From contig NZ_LGYN01000001.1 in the NCBI RefSeq assembly GCF_001307105.1, positions 434,001 to 498,000 of the forward strand: a stretch of DNA of 64,000 bases, in the 5' to 3' direction. The notes below the pieces were generated by a model. It had not been told where the DNA came from. It did not search any database and was given only the letters and a program-made list of their open reading frames with translations. Position 1 is the stretch's first letter. Each line of letters starts with the position of its first letter. Positions 18,419 to 26,571 of this stretch are shown here, piece after piece. Position numbers and translations under genes: made by a program. Origin of the DNA: Bacillus australimaris (GTDB taxonomy: Bacteria > Bacillota > Bacilli > Bacillales > Bacillaceae).

Positions 18419-18426
18419 CATACATT
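18419..18426 (+). promoter_or_regulatory. Sigma-E/sigma-K type -10 element of sigK
   Basis: CATACATT (18419-18426) is a perfect match to the sigma-E -10 (CATACAnT), 43 bp before the sigK start. The -35 region is not clear by eye. sigK is known to be first transcribed by sigma-E and then by sigma-K itself. Confidence 0.5.
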
Positions 18427-18469
18427 TGAGGATATAGGCAGTAGCCTAAACATGGTGGAGGTGAAAATC

Positions 18470-19195
18470 GTGGCAGGAGTATTTACAGCGATGGGATTGA
18501 TGGTCAAAGAATTGGTGTTTTTAGTGTCCTACGTCAAAAACAATGCCTTTCCACAGCCCCTTTCGGGAGATGATGAAAAAAAATACTTAGCCCTCATGGC
18601 AGAGGGCGATGAACACGCAAGAAACATGCTGATTGAACATAACCTTCGGCTCGTCGCCCATATTGTAAAGAAATTTGAAAATACCGGGGAAGACGCTGAA
18701 GACCTCATCTCCATCGGGACGATCGGACTCATTAAAGCCATCGAAAGCTATTCCTCTGGAAAAGGAACAAAGCTGGCAACGTATGCGGCGCGGTGTATTG
18801 AAAATGAAATTCTCATGCACTTACGCGCGCTCAAAAAAACGAAAAAAGATGTCTCCTTGCATGACCCCATCGGTCAGGATAAAGAAGGCAACGAAATTTC
18901 ATTAATTGATGTCTTAAAATCCGAAAATGAAGATGTGATTGATACCATTCAGCTCAACATGGAGCTTGAAAAAGTAAAGGAGTATATCGACATTCTCGAC
19001 GGCCGAGAAAAAGAAGTCATCGTCGGCCGGTTCGGCCTTGATTTAAAGAAAGAAAAAACGCAGCGAGAAATAGCCAAAGAGCTCGGGATATCGCGGAGCT
19101 ATGTGTCACGTATTGAGAAGCGGGCGCTGATGAAAATGTTTCATGAGTTTTACCGGGCGGAGAAGGAGAAACGGAAGCGGGAGAAGGGGAAATAA
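18470..19195 (+). CDS. sigK: Sigma-K, late mother-cell sigma factor (uninterrupted)
   Basis: 241 residues from GTG 18470 with GGAGGTG 6 nt upstream. Sigma-K directs coat and mother-cell lysis genes late in sporulation. The N-terminal pro-region (about 20 residues, [18 protein letters not shown]) is the membrane-associated part cut by SpoIVFB. Region 2 ([29 protein letters not shown]) and region 4 with its helix-turn-helix ([20 protein letters not shown]) are intact. In B. subtilis 168 this gene is split by the skin element; here it is one continuous frame. A decayed copy of its 3' part lies at 21019-21100. Confidence 0.97.
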   Translation: MAGVFTAMGLMVKELVFLVSYVKNNAFPQPLSGDDEKKYLALMAEGDEHARNMLIEHNLRLVAHIVKKFENTGEDAEDLISIGTIGLIKAIESYSSGKGTKLATYAARCIENEILMHLRALKKTKKDVSLHDPIGQDKEGNEISLIDVLKSENEDVIDTIQLNMELEKVKEYIDILDGREKEVIVGRFGLDLKKEKTQREIAKELGISRSYVSRIEKRALMKMFHEFYRAEKEKRKREKGK

Positions 19196-19235
19196 TGAAA
19201 AGAAGCCGGTCTAAACTTCCGGCTTCTTTTCATTG
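19194..19235 (+). terminator. Terminator after sigK
   Basis: 12-bp stem AAAAGAAGCCGG / CCGGCTTCTTTT (19198-19209, 19219-19230) with T-rich tail. Confidence 0.85.
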
Positions 19236-19401
19236 CTTTGCTGCCCATTAAACGTTTATAAAACGATGTATGAGCATTTTTACTTTCCTCAAAGTCACTA
19301 CTTTTTCATTTCCAAAACCTATTTTTCACCACGGTATAACTTATAGTTATACCCTTATGAAAAACCATTATTTTTTTTATCAGATTCTTGTGTTTATAAT
19401 T

Positions 19402-20241
19402 TTATGAAGATGGTTTTTCTAAATGATTATATACAAGTTCAAGATTATGCCGGCTATTCGCATAAAGATATAATTTTCTCATCAATTCTTTATTCTTAAT
19501 ATTGACAAACTCCAAATTGCGGTAGGAGTAATGCTGGACAAGAAGAGACGGTAAATAAGTGATACCGTAACCTTTCATCACATAATCGATGATCGCCTGA
19601 TATGGGACAGAAATGATTTTATTATTAAGACTGCCTTCCTCTTTTAATTTAGAAAGAATGTTGTTGTATAAACGACTTTCGTTTGGTGGTAAAACTTGAG
19701 GGTATTTTAAACAATCTCTTAATTCAACTGTTTCTTTTACTGTTAAGGGATGCCCTTTTGGTGCAACTAATTGAAATTCTTCTTCATAAAGAAACCTTGA
19801 AAACAGATTTGGATGGTCAGGACAATCTTGAACGATAGCTGAGTCAATTTCGCCTAATTCCAGCATTTGAATAAATTCAAAACACTCCTCCCTTGTCACA
19901 GTAAGCTCTATCTTTATATTCGGTCCTTCTAATTCTGGGAGATAATACGTTGCTAAAAAAGGCGAAACACCAAAACGGATCATATTTGTTTTGATGTGCT
20001 CACTCATTTTACGCTTTAAAGCATACAAAAGCGGCTGGATATCCACCAATAAGTTTTTTCCTTTTTCCGTAAGGATCATACCGTTTGGTGAACGAACAAA
20101 CAACTTATGACCAATCTCTATTTCAAATAACTTTATTTGTTTACTTAAAGCTGGTTGGGTTATGTAGAGATGATGAGCAGCCTGAGTAAGTGAACCATAT
20201 TCCGCAACGGCAATAAAGTATTCAATAGATTTTAAATTCAA
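19402..20241 (-). CDS. LysR family transcriptional regulator
   Basis: 279 residues if the TTG at 20241 is used (the ATG at 20253 is nearly on top of the AAGGA site). N-terminal winged helix-turn-helix (LTQAAHHLYITQPALSKQIK, about residues 19-38) and a periplasmic-binding-like effector domain from about residue 88. It is divergent from the two SMR genes with only about 30 bp between starts, so it probably regulates them. The block is AT-rich compared with its neighbours, suggesting transfer. Confidence 0.85.
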   Translation of the reverse strand: MNLKSIEYFIAVAEYGSLTQAAHHLYITQPALSKQIKLFEIEIGHKLFVRSPNGMILTEKGKNLLVDIQPLLYALKRKMSEHIKTNMIRFGVSPFLATYYLPELEGPNIKIELTVTREECFEFIQMLELGEIDSAIVQDCPDHPNLFSRFLYEEEFQLVAPKGHPLTVKETVELRDCLKYPQVLPPNESRLYNNILSKLKEEGSLNNKIISVPYQAIIDYVMKGYGITYLPSLLVQHYSYRNLEFVNIKNKELMRKLYLYANSRHNLELVYNHLEKPSS

Positions 20242-20273
20242 TGATCGACACATCCTTACGAAGGAGTAATATT

Positions 20274-20621
20274 ATGACTTATTATATCTTACTAATGATA
20301 TCCATACTATTAGAAGTGATTGGCGTTTTTTGTTTAAATGCAGCAAATGGTTTTACTAACTTTGTACCGACAATCCTAGCCATTCTATTTTATTGTTCTT
20401 CTATAGCGATATATATATTATTAACAGCTCATCGAGAAGTCGGAACTGTAAATGCCGTTTTTGCAGGAACCGGTACTGTCTTAGTAACAATCATTGGAAT
20501 TGTCTTTTTCAATGAAACAATCTCTACATTAAAGCTAATAGGGATTAGTCTTATCATAACCGGAGCCGTTTCAATAAACTTACGGTTAGAAAACAATAGA
20601 GACATGTGCAAGGAGAGTTGA
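20274..20621 (+). CDS. SMR family transporter subunit, first of a pair
   Basis: 115 residues, four membrane helices, with the small multidrug resistance pattern including the membrane-embedded Glu in ILLEVIGVF (about residue 14). It has AAGGAG before the ATG. The next gene begins 2 bp after the stop, as in heterodimeric SMR pairs such as EbrAB or YkkCD. Substrates are likely cationic drugs or guanidinium-type compounds; this is inference. Confidence 0.85.
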   Translation: MTYYILLMISILLEVIGVFCLNAANGFTNFVPTILAILFYCSSIAIYILLTAHREVGTVNAVFAGTGTVLVTIIGIVFFNETISTLKLIGISLIITGAVSINLRLENNRDMCKES

Positions 20622-20623
20622 AT

Positions 20624-20938
20624 ATGGGGTATGTCTTTCTTTTATTCAGTATTATATTGGGTGTTTCCGGTCAAATATGCGTAAAGTTGTCAAAAGGATT
20701 TAAAATCAAGGTTCCAACTTTATTGGCATTCACATTGTTTATTACTTGTATCTATTTTGTCTCTTTAGCAACAAGCTATTTCGAGGTTGCAATTGTATTT
20801 GCTATATGGTCTGGGTTAACAATCGTGTTAACAACAACATTAGGAATCATCTTGTTCAAAGAATCCAAAAGCAAATTAAAATTGATCTCTATTGTATCTA
20901 TCCTATTAGGGACAATTTTATTAGAATTAATCCCTTGA
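20624..20938 (+). CDS. SMR family transporter subunit, second of a pair
   Basis: 104 residues, four membrane helices. At the position of the usual catalytic Glu it reads SIILGVSGQICVKLS, so this subunit lacks the conserved acidic residue near residue 13 and may depend on the partner for proton coupling. AAGGAGAG lies before the ATG at 20624. No terminator follows directly; one is at 21124. Confidence 0.8.
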   Translation: MGYVFLLFSIILGVSGQICVKLSKGFKIKVPTLLAFTLFITCIYFVSLATSYFEVAIVFAIWSGLTIVLTTTLGIILFKESKSKLKLISIVSILLGTILLELIP

Positions 20939-21018
20939 TTCATAGTTGAGTTTCATATTAAGTAAAAACATATTAAAGAATAAACCTAACCGGAACCAGT
21001 AAGCCTTCTAAACAAATG

Positions 21019-21100
21019 GGAGCTAACGATATTTCATTAATAGATATACTAAATTTTGAAAATGAAGATGTTTCATGAGATTTACCGGGCGGAGAAGTGA
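21019..21100 (+). pseudogene. Decayed internal-deletion copy of the sigK 3' part
   Basis: 21019-21071 resembles sigK 18886-18938 (translated GANDISLIDILNFENEDV against [17 protein letters not shown]). It is joined at a short ATGT overlap to 21069-21100, which matches the sigK end (TTTCATGAG..TTTACCGGGCGGAGAAG, translated FHEIYRAEK then stop). About 200 bp between these parts are missing. It cannot encode a sigma factor. The copy lies 1.9 kb downstream of intact sigK and, with the sigK end, flanks the LysR-SMR cassette. The rest of 20939-21355 holds only a terminator. Confidence 0.8.
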
Positions 21101-21123
21101 AAATAAATTTCCTAACTTCTAAC

Positions 21124-21151
21124 AAAAACAGACCTAATTAGGCCTGTTTTT
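21124..21151. terminator. Terminator downstream of the SMR cassette
   Basis: Near-perfect stem AAACAGACCTAATTAGGCCTGTTT with T run on the plus strand. Confidence 0.75.
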
Positions 21152-21355
21152 AATTTCAGCACTAAGCTACTGTCTCTCTGCATTTCTTTTCATAATAGCT
21201 GTCCTTTATTCATATCGGCTAATAAATCCAATTTACATCATTCCACTTTTCATGTTTTTTTAAAAACATAATCCCGTAACTTTCTTGATCAAAAAACAAT
21301 AACCATCTTCCTATAAAAATCATCGAAACTATGAATTTTTTCACCTATATACCTT

Positions 21356-21763
21356 TTAATCATGCTGAAAATCAATATTCCTCAACTCGACCCATTCAAC
21401 AAGATCAGGTGCTTTTTTGTCGTCCAAAAACTGTTGAACGATTTGATACGCCTGATTGCGATCGACAAAGCTGCACGATGGCACATTCAATGGTGATCCT
21501 GCGACGAAGTGCTCAATGGTTTCAATCTTTTCTACCATTTGAAAAGGAACTAAAAAATCTGGATATCTCATGATAAAGAATCCATATGGTTCAGTATAAA
21601 AGAAAACTAGACTTTCGCATTCCCAATCTTCCTCTATCTCAATAGAAGATTCTCCATTTCCTTGTTTCCAATACTCTTCACCCTCCTGAAAGAAAATTCT
21701 TTTCATGAATTCTTCTCCTGGATTTTTTACTGGAGCTCCTGTGGGGCCGTAGTACAAATACAT
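21356..21763 (-). CDS. Uncharacterised acidic protein, possibly Imm1-type immunity protein
   Basis: 135 residues, acidic, no membrane segment, with aromatic blocks such as LVFFYTEPYGFFIMRYP and a C-terminal DLVEWVELR. The plan (short acidic orphan with a LVxF strand and a C-terminal VEW strand) reminds me of Imm1 immunity proteins, but I cannot confirm it. ATG 21763 has AAGGAG upstream. No toxin gene is next to it. Confidence 0.7.
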   Translation of the reverse strand: MYLYYGPTGAPVKNPGEEFMKRIFFQEGEEYWKQGNGESSIEIEEDWECESLVFFYTEPYGFFIMRYPDFLVPFQMVEKIETIEHFVAGSPLNVPSCSFVDRNQAYQIVQQFLDDKKAPDLVEWVELRNIDFQHD

Positions 21764-21798
21764 CAATATCGCTCCTTCATGCCTCTATCAATTTAGAT

Positions 21799-22224
21799 TT
21801 AACCGATTGTTCTATTTCCCTCAAAATCATAAAAAGCTTGTGTTTGTTGGTTTAATTTTAGCATGTGATATAGCTTTGGGTTTAGCTTTTGAAAGGTTTG
21901 AGTGCTGACCCATTTTACTTCTTCAATATCATGATCCGGATCTAGAATGTTCATCTCTCCCCCGATCATTTCCGCAAAGAACGTAATGATAAGCGCATGA
22001 TGCTTTTTATCTTGAAAGAATGCTTCTCGAACCGAATGAAGTTCATTTACTTCGACAACATACCCTGTCTCTTCTTTCACTTCACGGATGACAGCCTGCT
22101 GCAGGTGTTCACCCTTTTCCACAGCACCGCCCGGAAGTTCCCAGTACCCCTTTACATTCTTGACCGTTAATATATTTTCTTCCTCATCAAAAATAAGAGC
22201 TGATACGACGTCTACTCGTTTCAA
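21799..22224 (-). CDS. NUDIX hydrolase
   Basis: 141 residues with a complete Nudix box: GGAVEKGEHLQQAVIREVKEETGY (first 20: GGAVEKGEHLQQAVIREVKE) at about residues 32-55. Such enzymes cleave nucleoside diphosphates linked to another group. Substrate unknown. TTG 22224 is preferred over a GTG five codons upstream because the GAGGGGGG site then lies 6 nt away. Confidence 0.85.
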   Translation of the reverse strand: MKRVDVVSALIFDEEENILTVKNVKGYWELPGGAVEKGEHLQQAVIREVKEETGYVVEVNELHSVREAFFQDKKHHALIITFFAEMIGGEMNILDPDHDIEEVKWVSTQTFQKLNPKLYHMLKLNQQTQAFYDFEGNRTIG

Positions 22225-22348
22225 GTGAACCCCCCTCACTCATTCTCTGTTCACATCAATTGTCTAATATATGACACGAACTGTTCATTTTTTCTATTCT
22301 TATTATACTGTATCCTTGGTACAAGATAATGGAAGTGGGAGCAAAAAA

Positions 22349-22382
22349 ATAAAACCTCACTCTACCAGCAGGAGGTTTTTTA
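22349..22382 (-). terminator. Terminator after the 63-residue membrane protein gene
   Basis: AAAACCTC / GAGGTTTT stem (22351-22358, 22372-22379) with T run on the minus strand. Confidence 0.65.
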
Positions 22383-22395
22383 GAAAGCAATCATC

Positions 22396-22587
22396 TCAGC
22401 GTTTCTCATCAAATAACATATATCTAATTTTCCGAATATAATGGAGCGCAATATGAACGAGACATAAAATGAGCCCAATCATCGCAAGAATATAGATGGG
22501 CAGCATCAAACCAGGTACATAGTTTATGACAAATGCTAAACTAAACGCTGTCAGCATATATATGCTGATCAACCTCATCAATACCAT
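22396..22587 (-). CDS. Small two-helix membrane protein
   Basis: 63 residues with two membrane segments (about 6-24 and 28-49) and a basic C-terminal tail (IRKIRYMLFDEKR). GGGAGGG lies before the ATG. I do not recognise the family. Confidence 0.7.
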   Translation of the reverse strand: MVLMRLISIYMLTAFSLAFVINYVPGLMLPIYILAMIGLILCLVHIALHYIRKIRYMLFDEKR

Positions 22588-22639
22588 TCGAAGCCCTCCC
22601 TTTCTACACTCACTTTAACATATTTTCACATTTCATCTT

Positions 22640-22674
22640 AAAAAAAGATGCGAATTTTTGTAAATTCGCATCTT
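22640..22674 (-). terminator. Terminator after pdaC
   Basis: Stem AAGATGCGAATTT / AAATTCGCATCTT followed on the minus strand by a T run. Confidence 0.8.
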
Positions 22675-22684
22675 CATGACGTAT

Positions 22685-24088
22685 TTAATTTCCCTTTTTC
22701 GCTCGCGCTTCCTTCCACTTTTCAAGCTCCGAGACTGTCAGTAATTGATATCCTTGTCTGGTTAATTCTTTGATGATCGTGACAGCTGCGTTTGCTGAAG
22801 TGTCATAGATGTCGTGCATTAAGACGGTTTCTCCGCTCGATGCATGTGTAAGAATGTAGTCTGCGACGTATTGGCTGTTACGATATTTCCAGTCTTCAGG
22901 ATCTACGTCCCAAAGTGTGACTTTCATGTTGACTGCTTCGTTGATTTGCCCGTTTGTTCCACCATATGGCGGTCTAAAGTGAGTCGGTGTGAATCCGCCT
23001 GCTTTTTCAATGATTTGCTGCGTCTCTTCTACTTGTTTGACGGCTTGTTTTAATGGCAGCCTTGTGAGTAAAGGGTGGCTATAGGAATGATTTCCGATTT
23101 CATTTCCACCTTTTCTGATTTCACCTAGCATATCAGGATAATATTGAACCCTGCTGCCTAGTACAAAAAATGTCGCATGGCCTTTGTTTTCTTTTAAAGC
23201 TTTTAAAATTTTTGAGGTCGTTGATGGATTTGGACCATCATCAAATGTAAGGGCAATGGCTTTTTGATTTGGGTTGAACACTGCTTGTTTAGGTAATTTT
23301 ACGATCTTTCTTTTTGGAATCGGTTCTTTTTTCTCGTTTTTGTTCTTTTCTTTATTGATATATTCTGGCTTTAACATTCCTTTAAGCAAGGTTTTCTTAA
23401 TCGCCAGCACTTGAGGGCCTTGGCTGTCTGGTGCGATTTGTCCTGCCGGAAAGTAGAATTCAATAAAACGATCTTTGATGGCAAAATGCTGATAATGCTC
23501 TGCGGCAGGAGAGGTTCCTTGTTTGAGTAAATCCTCATTTTTAGCAAGAGAGTGATCCTTTTTTAACTCCTCAAATGTCATATGAGATAGTTTTTGCAGA
23601 CTTTCTTTTTTTGATAAAAATAGATCATCTATCGATAAAAAATGCTGTTTCTTAAAATCAAAGTTGAACATCTTCGTTTGATGTACGCCTTTTACTCCGC
23701 CTTTCAATTCATATGTATTGAATTTGACCGCAACGGTTTGCTTGGCATAATGAGTGATCTCGTAATCTATGTTTAATTCATATCGATTCTCTTCATCGAC
23801 ATCGCTTGCTTCGCTAAATGATGTTTTGAATCTGTCCAGTGCTGTTTCTGCAAATCTTTTCATCTCTTGATCTAGCTTTTTTTGATGAAACACCGGATAG
23901 TTGACAGCATATCTCATGTATCTCCCGTCATTCACGAGGGTGACAATTTCAACTTCTTTATAGCTCGCATCTGGTTCTACTTTCTTCTTTTCTGTCCCGT
24001 TTGCCTGCTGGTTATGATAAAACGCAGCGGTCCCGATGATGACCGCAAGTACGCATAGGACGAGACTGACTTTCCATTTGATTGACAC
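22685..24088 (-). CDS. pdaC: PdaC-type peptidoglycan deacetylase
   Basis: 467 residues, the length I recall for B. subtilis PdaC (YjeA), which deacetylates N-acetylmuramic acid in peptidoglycan. One N-terminal membrane anchor or signal (residues about 7-25), an N-terminal DUF4163/DUF3298-type region (about 45-245), a Lys-rich linker, and a C-terminal NodB domain with TFDDGPNP (about 283), HSYSHP (about 333), RPPYGG (about 371), DVDPEDW and LMHDI. All metal and catalytic residues of NodB are present. GTG start with AGGAGA upstream. Confidence 0.88.
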   Translation of the reverse strand: MSIKWKVSLVLCVLAVIIGTAAFYHNQQANGTEKKKVEPDASYKEVEIVTLVNDGRYMRYAVNYPVFHQKKLDQEMKRFAETALDRFKTSFSEASDVDEENRYELNIDYEITHYAKQTVAVKFNTYELKGGVKGVHQTKMFNFDFKKQHFLSIDDLFLSKKESLQKLSHMTFEELKKDHSLAKNEDLLKQGTSPAAEHYQHFAIKDRFIEFYFPAGQIAPDSQGPQVLAIKKTLLKGMLKPEYINKEKNKNEKKEPIPKRKIVKLPKQAVFNPNQKAIALTFDDGPNPSTTSKILKALKENKGHATFFVLGSRVQYYPDMLGEIRKGGNEIGNHSYSHPLLTRLPLKQAVKQVEETQQIIEKAGGFTPTHFRPPYGGTNGQINEAVNMKVTLWDVDPEDWKYRNSQYVADYILTHASSGETVLMHDIYDTSANAAVTIIKELTRQGYQLLTVSELEKWKEARAKKGN

Positions 24089-24249
24089 AATGATTCTCCT
24101 CTCGTGATGCCGTCATAACTGAATGACGTGTGTTTGTAGGATAGACTTTGCAAGCCTCCTTTTTAGTTTGCAACATACACACTTGTCACATTTTCGACAC
24201 ATTTATAGAGAGGAATAGAAAAAAGGACTTGATGTCTCAGCCCTTTGAT

Positions 24250-24804
24250 TTATTTTTGCATATATAGTTGAAACAATTTCGTTTCTTCATCAATGGAACG
24301 TGCTTGATCAAATGCCGCTCTCACTGTCTTTGTATTGTTAATAAGCTCGTACAGCATCGTTAAAACAAAGATAAAGGCTGCATTCCCATCAATGTAATCA
24401 TCCGGCGCCGTATAAGATGCTGCCCCTGCCTCTATAAAGGCATGTGCAAGATTTTTCTCTCCTAGTGTACAGCCTGTAGAAATGATATGAATTCCTTTTA
24501 ATGAGGCGTACCGTTTGATTTCTTCCGCTCTAAAAGCAGTGCCTCTTGGCTCCCCATCTTCGTAAACATCTTCCCCTAATTCCGGCATGAGAAATGCTCC
24601 TTCTTCTCCATGAAACGATAGGAGAATGTAATCTATTTCTCCTCTATTTTTTCCAGATAACACATTGATCAGATCATTTGGTCTTCCGATCCAATGCATG
24701 TCGACTTTTACGCCGAAGTTTTCAAGTGCTGCACGCAGTGCAAAAGATTCTAGCTCACTATTGGGTCCTGCTGCTAATGTGATGTGCATGGCCTGTTGAT
24801 CCAT
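24250..24804 (-). CDS. Possible caspase/CHAT-fold protein with a His/Cys pair
   Basis: 184 residues. A beta strand ending YILLSFHGEEG places His65 and a second ending IHIISTGCTLGE places Cys112, the spacing and context of the His-Cys dyad of clan CD peptidases (caspase, CHAT). The C-terminal part (AFIEAGAASYTAPDDYIDGNAAFIF) resembles the strand after the active site in that fold. No other domain, signal or membrane segment is present. Such proteins are sometimes misnamed aminolevulinate dehydratase in annotations. ATG 24804 has GGAGGAG upstream; it follows the GNAT gene by 16 bp. Peptidase activity is inference. Confidence 0.65.
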   Translation of the reverse strand: MDQQAMHITLAAGPNSELESFALRAALENFGVKVDMHWIGRPNDLINVLSGKNRGEIDYILLSFHGEEGAFLMPELGEDVYEDGEPRGTAFRAEEIKRYASLKGIHIISTGCTLGEKNLAHAFIEAGAASYTAPDDYIDGNAAFIFVLTMLYELINNTKTVRAAFDQARSIDEETKLFQLYMQK

Positions 24805-24820
24805 TTCTATCTCCTCCAGA

Positions 24821-25342
24821 CTATGATAAAAATAAAACCATTTTCTCCTCATCTGTATATGTATCAGTCCACTTTAGTGCTTTTTCTTCGACAGCGTACG
24901 ATTCAAATCCAACAGAGCAATACAGACGTTTGGCTGAGTGATTAGTTGTCACCACCGACAAATAAATTTGTTCAATGTCCTGCCGTTCTCGCGCAAAGGA
25001 AAGAGCTTTCGTCATTAAGGCCTTGCCTGCGCCCATTCCGCGGGCATCAGCTGTTACATACATTGCTGTCAGATTCGCTCGGTGCTTTAACTTCTGCAAG
25101 GATTCTTGGATGAGCGTGACCGCCCCCACAAGCTGCCCTTGATGAAATGCGCCAAACGTCCACATAGATTGAGCCGAAGCAAAACGCTCTTTATATTTGT
25201 CCTTTGTATTGAATTGCTCTTCCTCATAGCTCATCGCAAAACTCTCTGGATTTACTCGCAGTGCTTCTAGTCTGAGTGCTGTATATTCTTCAGCATCATC
25301 TGGTGTTAACAATCGAATATTCAGAAAATCGCCTCCAAACAT
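24821..25342 (-). CDS. GNAT family acetyltransferase
   Basis: About 174 residues from ATG 25342. GNAT fold with motif A (MYVTADARGMGAGKALMTKAL) and motif B (LSVVTTNHSAKRLYCSVGFES). Substrate unknown. The real start may be CTG 25324, since GGAGG lies 7 nt before it and the protein would then begin with the usual LNIRLLTPDDAE; ATG 25342 has no good site. It is transcribed with the downstream caspase-like gene. Confidence 0.82.
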   Translation of the reverse strand: MFGGDFLNIRLLTPDDAEEYTALRLEALRVNPESFAMSYEEEQFNTKDKYKERFASAQSMWTFGAFHQGQLVGAVTLIQESLQKLKHRANLTAMYVTADARGMGAGKALMTKALSFARERQDIEQIYLSVVTTNHSAKRLYCSVGFESYAVEEKALKWTDTYTDEEKMVLFLS

Positions 25343-25438
25343 ATGATGGATACTTCCAATTTTATCTTGAAAGGAGATTTTGATCAAAATTTTATTCTTG
25401 AAAATAAAAAGGCACCCCATAACAGGATGCCCCCTTCA

Positions 25439-25717
25439 TTACCACTTACAGCGCTTTACTGGACGGCAGCAAGGGTTTTTGATATCTCTGCCGCAGTCGT
25501 ATTCTTCCACAATATACTCGTTATGAGTCGATTCCGTCACAGGATAGTAGTTTTCAATTCTTTTGATGTTTTTGTTGACGTTTGTGATATGCGTTGGATG
25601 AATTTTTCTGATCGTTTGTTCATTCGTTCTTGTGTTGACAATTTGACGTGTGGGGAAAACAACCGTTTCTTCTCTGCGAGGCCCAAAGAAAAAATCATCT
25701 AATCGATTCCGGCTCAT
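25439..25717 (-). CDS. CotD-like spore coat protein
   Basis: 92 residues. The central HPTHITNVNKN block, an aromatic ENYYPVTES stretch and the Cys-rich end (NPCCRPVKRCKW) follow the CotD pattern. CotD is an inner coat protein made under sigma-K. Here the His-rich segments of B. subtilis CotD are replaced by Arg/Asn-rich ones. A sigma-K-like -10 is upstream. Confidence 0.8.
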   Translation of the reverse strand: MSRNRLDDFFFGPRREETVVFPTRQIVNTRTNEQTIRKIHPTHITNVNKNIKRIENYYPVTESTHNEYIVEEYDCGRDIKNPCCRPVKRCKW

Positions 25718-25753
25718 CTCAACACCCCTTCAAGTTGTCTTTCACTTACACTC

Positions 25754-25762
25754 TATCGTATG
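25754..25762 (-). promoter_or_regulatory. Sigma-K type -10 upstream of the CotD-like gene
   Basis: On the minus strand CATACGATA, a perfect match to CATAnnnTA, 37 bp before the start codon. No clear -35 AC at the right spacing. Confidence 0.4.
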
Positions 25763-25895
25763 TAAGGGGCCCCTTTTCTGATTAGATGCCTGTCTATTTT
25801 CTAAAAAATCCACTATCTCTCTTGTTTTCTCTTTCTTTACAAAAGGACAATTTTAACATATTATACAAATGATATATTACGCAGAAAGGACACTC

Positions 25896-26213
25896 ATGAA
25901 AACAAAACATAAGTTCTTTTTATTCATTACATTCATCGTCATTATCATGGCTCTTCCACTGCTGTCACCTATGATCTTTACAAATGCAACTGAAAAAGGC
26001 GCCATCCGGCAGGCCATCTATCAAGAAGGGTATCCTTATCAAAGCTATTTTGCTATTTTGAAAAAAACGAAGCATGTAGATCCTGAGTATGGCCAGCTTT
26101 ATGATGTGTATTGGCAGGCTTGGAAAAGTGAAACAGGGATGACGCCTTCTGTCTGCTATACAAAAAAGATAGAGGAAAAGGAATATAAGGTGAGCTGCGG
26201 AACTGCACCATAA
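25896..26213 (+). CDS. Secreted or membrane-anchored small protein, unknown
   Basis: 105 residues from ATG 25896 (AGAAAGGA upstream). Hydrophobic N-terminus (about residues 7-29) reads as a signal or anchor; the mature part has Tyr-rich stretches (YQEGYPYQSYFA, LYDVYWQAW) and two Cys near the end that could pair. I do not recognise it. Confidence 0.7.
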   Translation: MKTKHKFFLFITFIVIIMALPLLSPMIFTNATEKGAIRQAIYQEGYPYQSYFAILKKTKHVDPEYGQLYDVYWQAWKSETGMTPSVCYTKKIEEKEYKVSCGTAP

Positions 26214-26246
26214 CCTTTCCACTCATATCAAATAGAGGTGAACGAT

Positions 26247-26459
26247 ATGATCAACACGACACAACCATTTGAACGAAACAAGCAAGACATCGCACTTGAA
26301 CTGACCAAATTGCATTTGAATCAATATGAAACGAATCATCCTGATCAGCTGAGTAAAATTTATGCGAAATATTACGCACTGCTTGAAGTGCTGGATTTGT
26401 CTTCCTATGATCAATTGATTGATTTACTTCCAGATGAGCTAAAGCAGACGATTGAGTAA
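26247..26459 (+). CDS. Small cytoplasmic protein, unknown
   Basis: 70 residues from ATG 26247 with AGAGGTGA upstream (a GTG three codons earlier is possible). Predicted all-helical, with no Cys and no membrane segment. 33 bp after the preceding gene and probably in the same transcript. Confidence 0.7.
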   Translation: MINTTQPFERNKQDIALELTKLHLNQYETNHPDQLSKIYAKYYALLEVLDLSSYDQLIDLLPDELKQTIE

Positions 26460-26525
26460 AAAAACCACCTATCTTTTAAGGTAAATAGTATAATAAAATA
26501 AAACCCGACCTTTTATTTGTATTTA

Positions 26526-26571
26526 AAAATACATCCATTAAATCTTTATTGAGATAATGGATGTATTTTTT
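26526..26571 (+). terminator. Terminator of the two-gene unit 25896-26459
   Basis: 15-bp stem AAAATACATCCATTA / TAATGGATGTATTTT with T run. Confidence 0.75.

Noticed and set aside
17128..18507. A 459-residue rap reading frame starting at 18507
   Set aside because: The first 86 residues do not resemble Rap proteins and run antisense across the sigK promoter and start. ATG 18249 gives the normal length of 373.
18248..19195. A 315-residue sigK reading frame starting at 18248
   Set aside because: The upstream residues have no family similarity and no ribosome binding site; GTG 18470 has GGAGGTG at the right distance and the usual pro-sequence.
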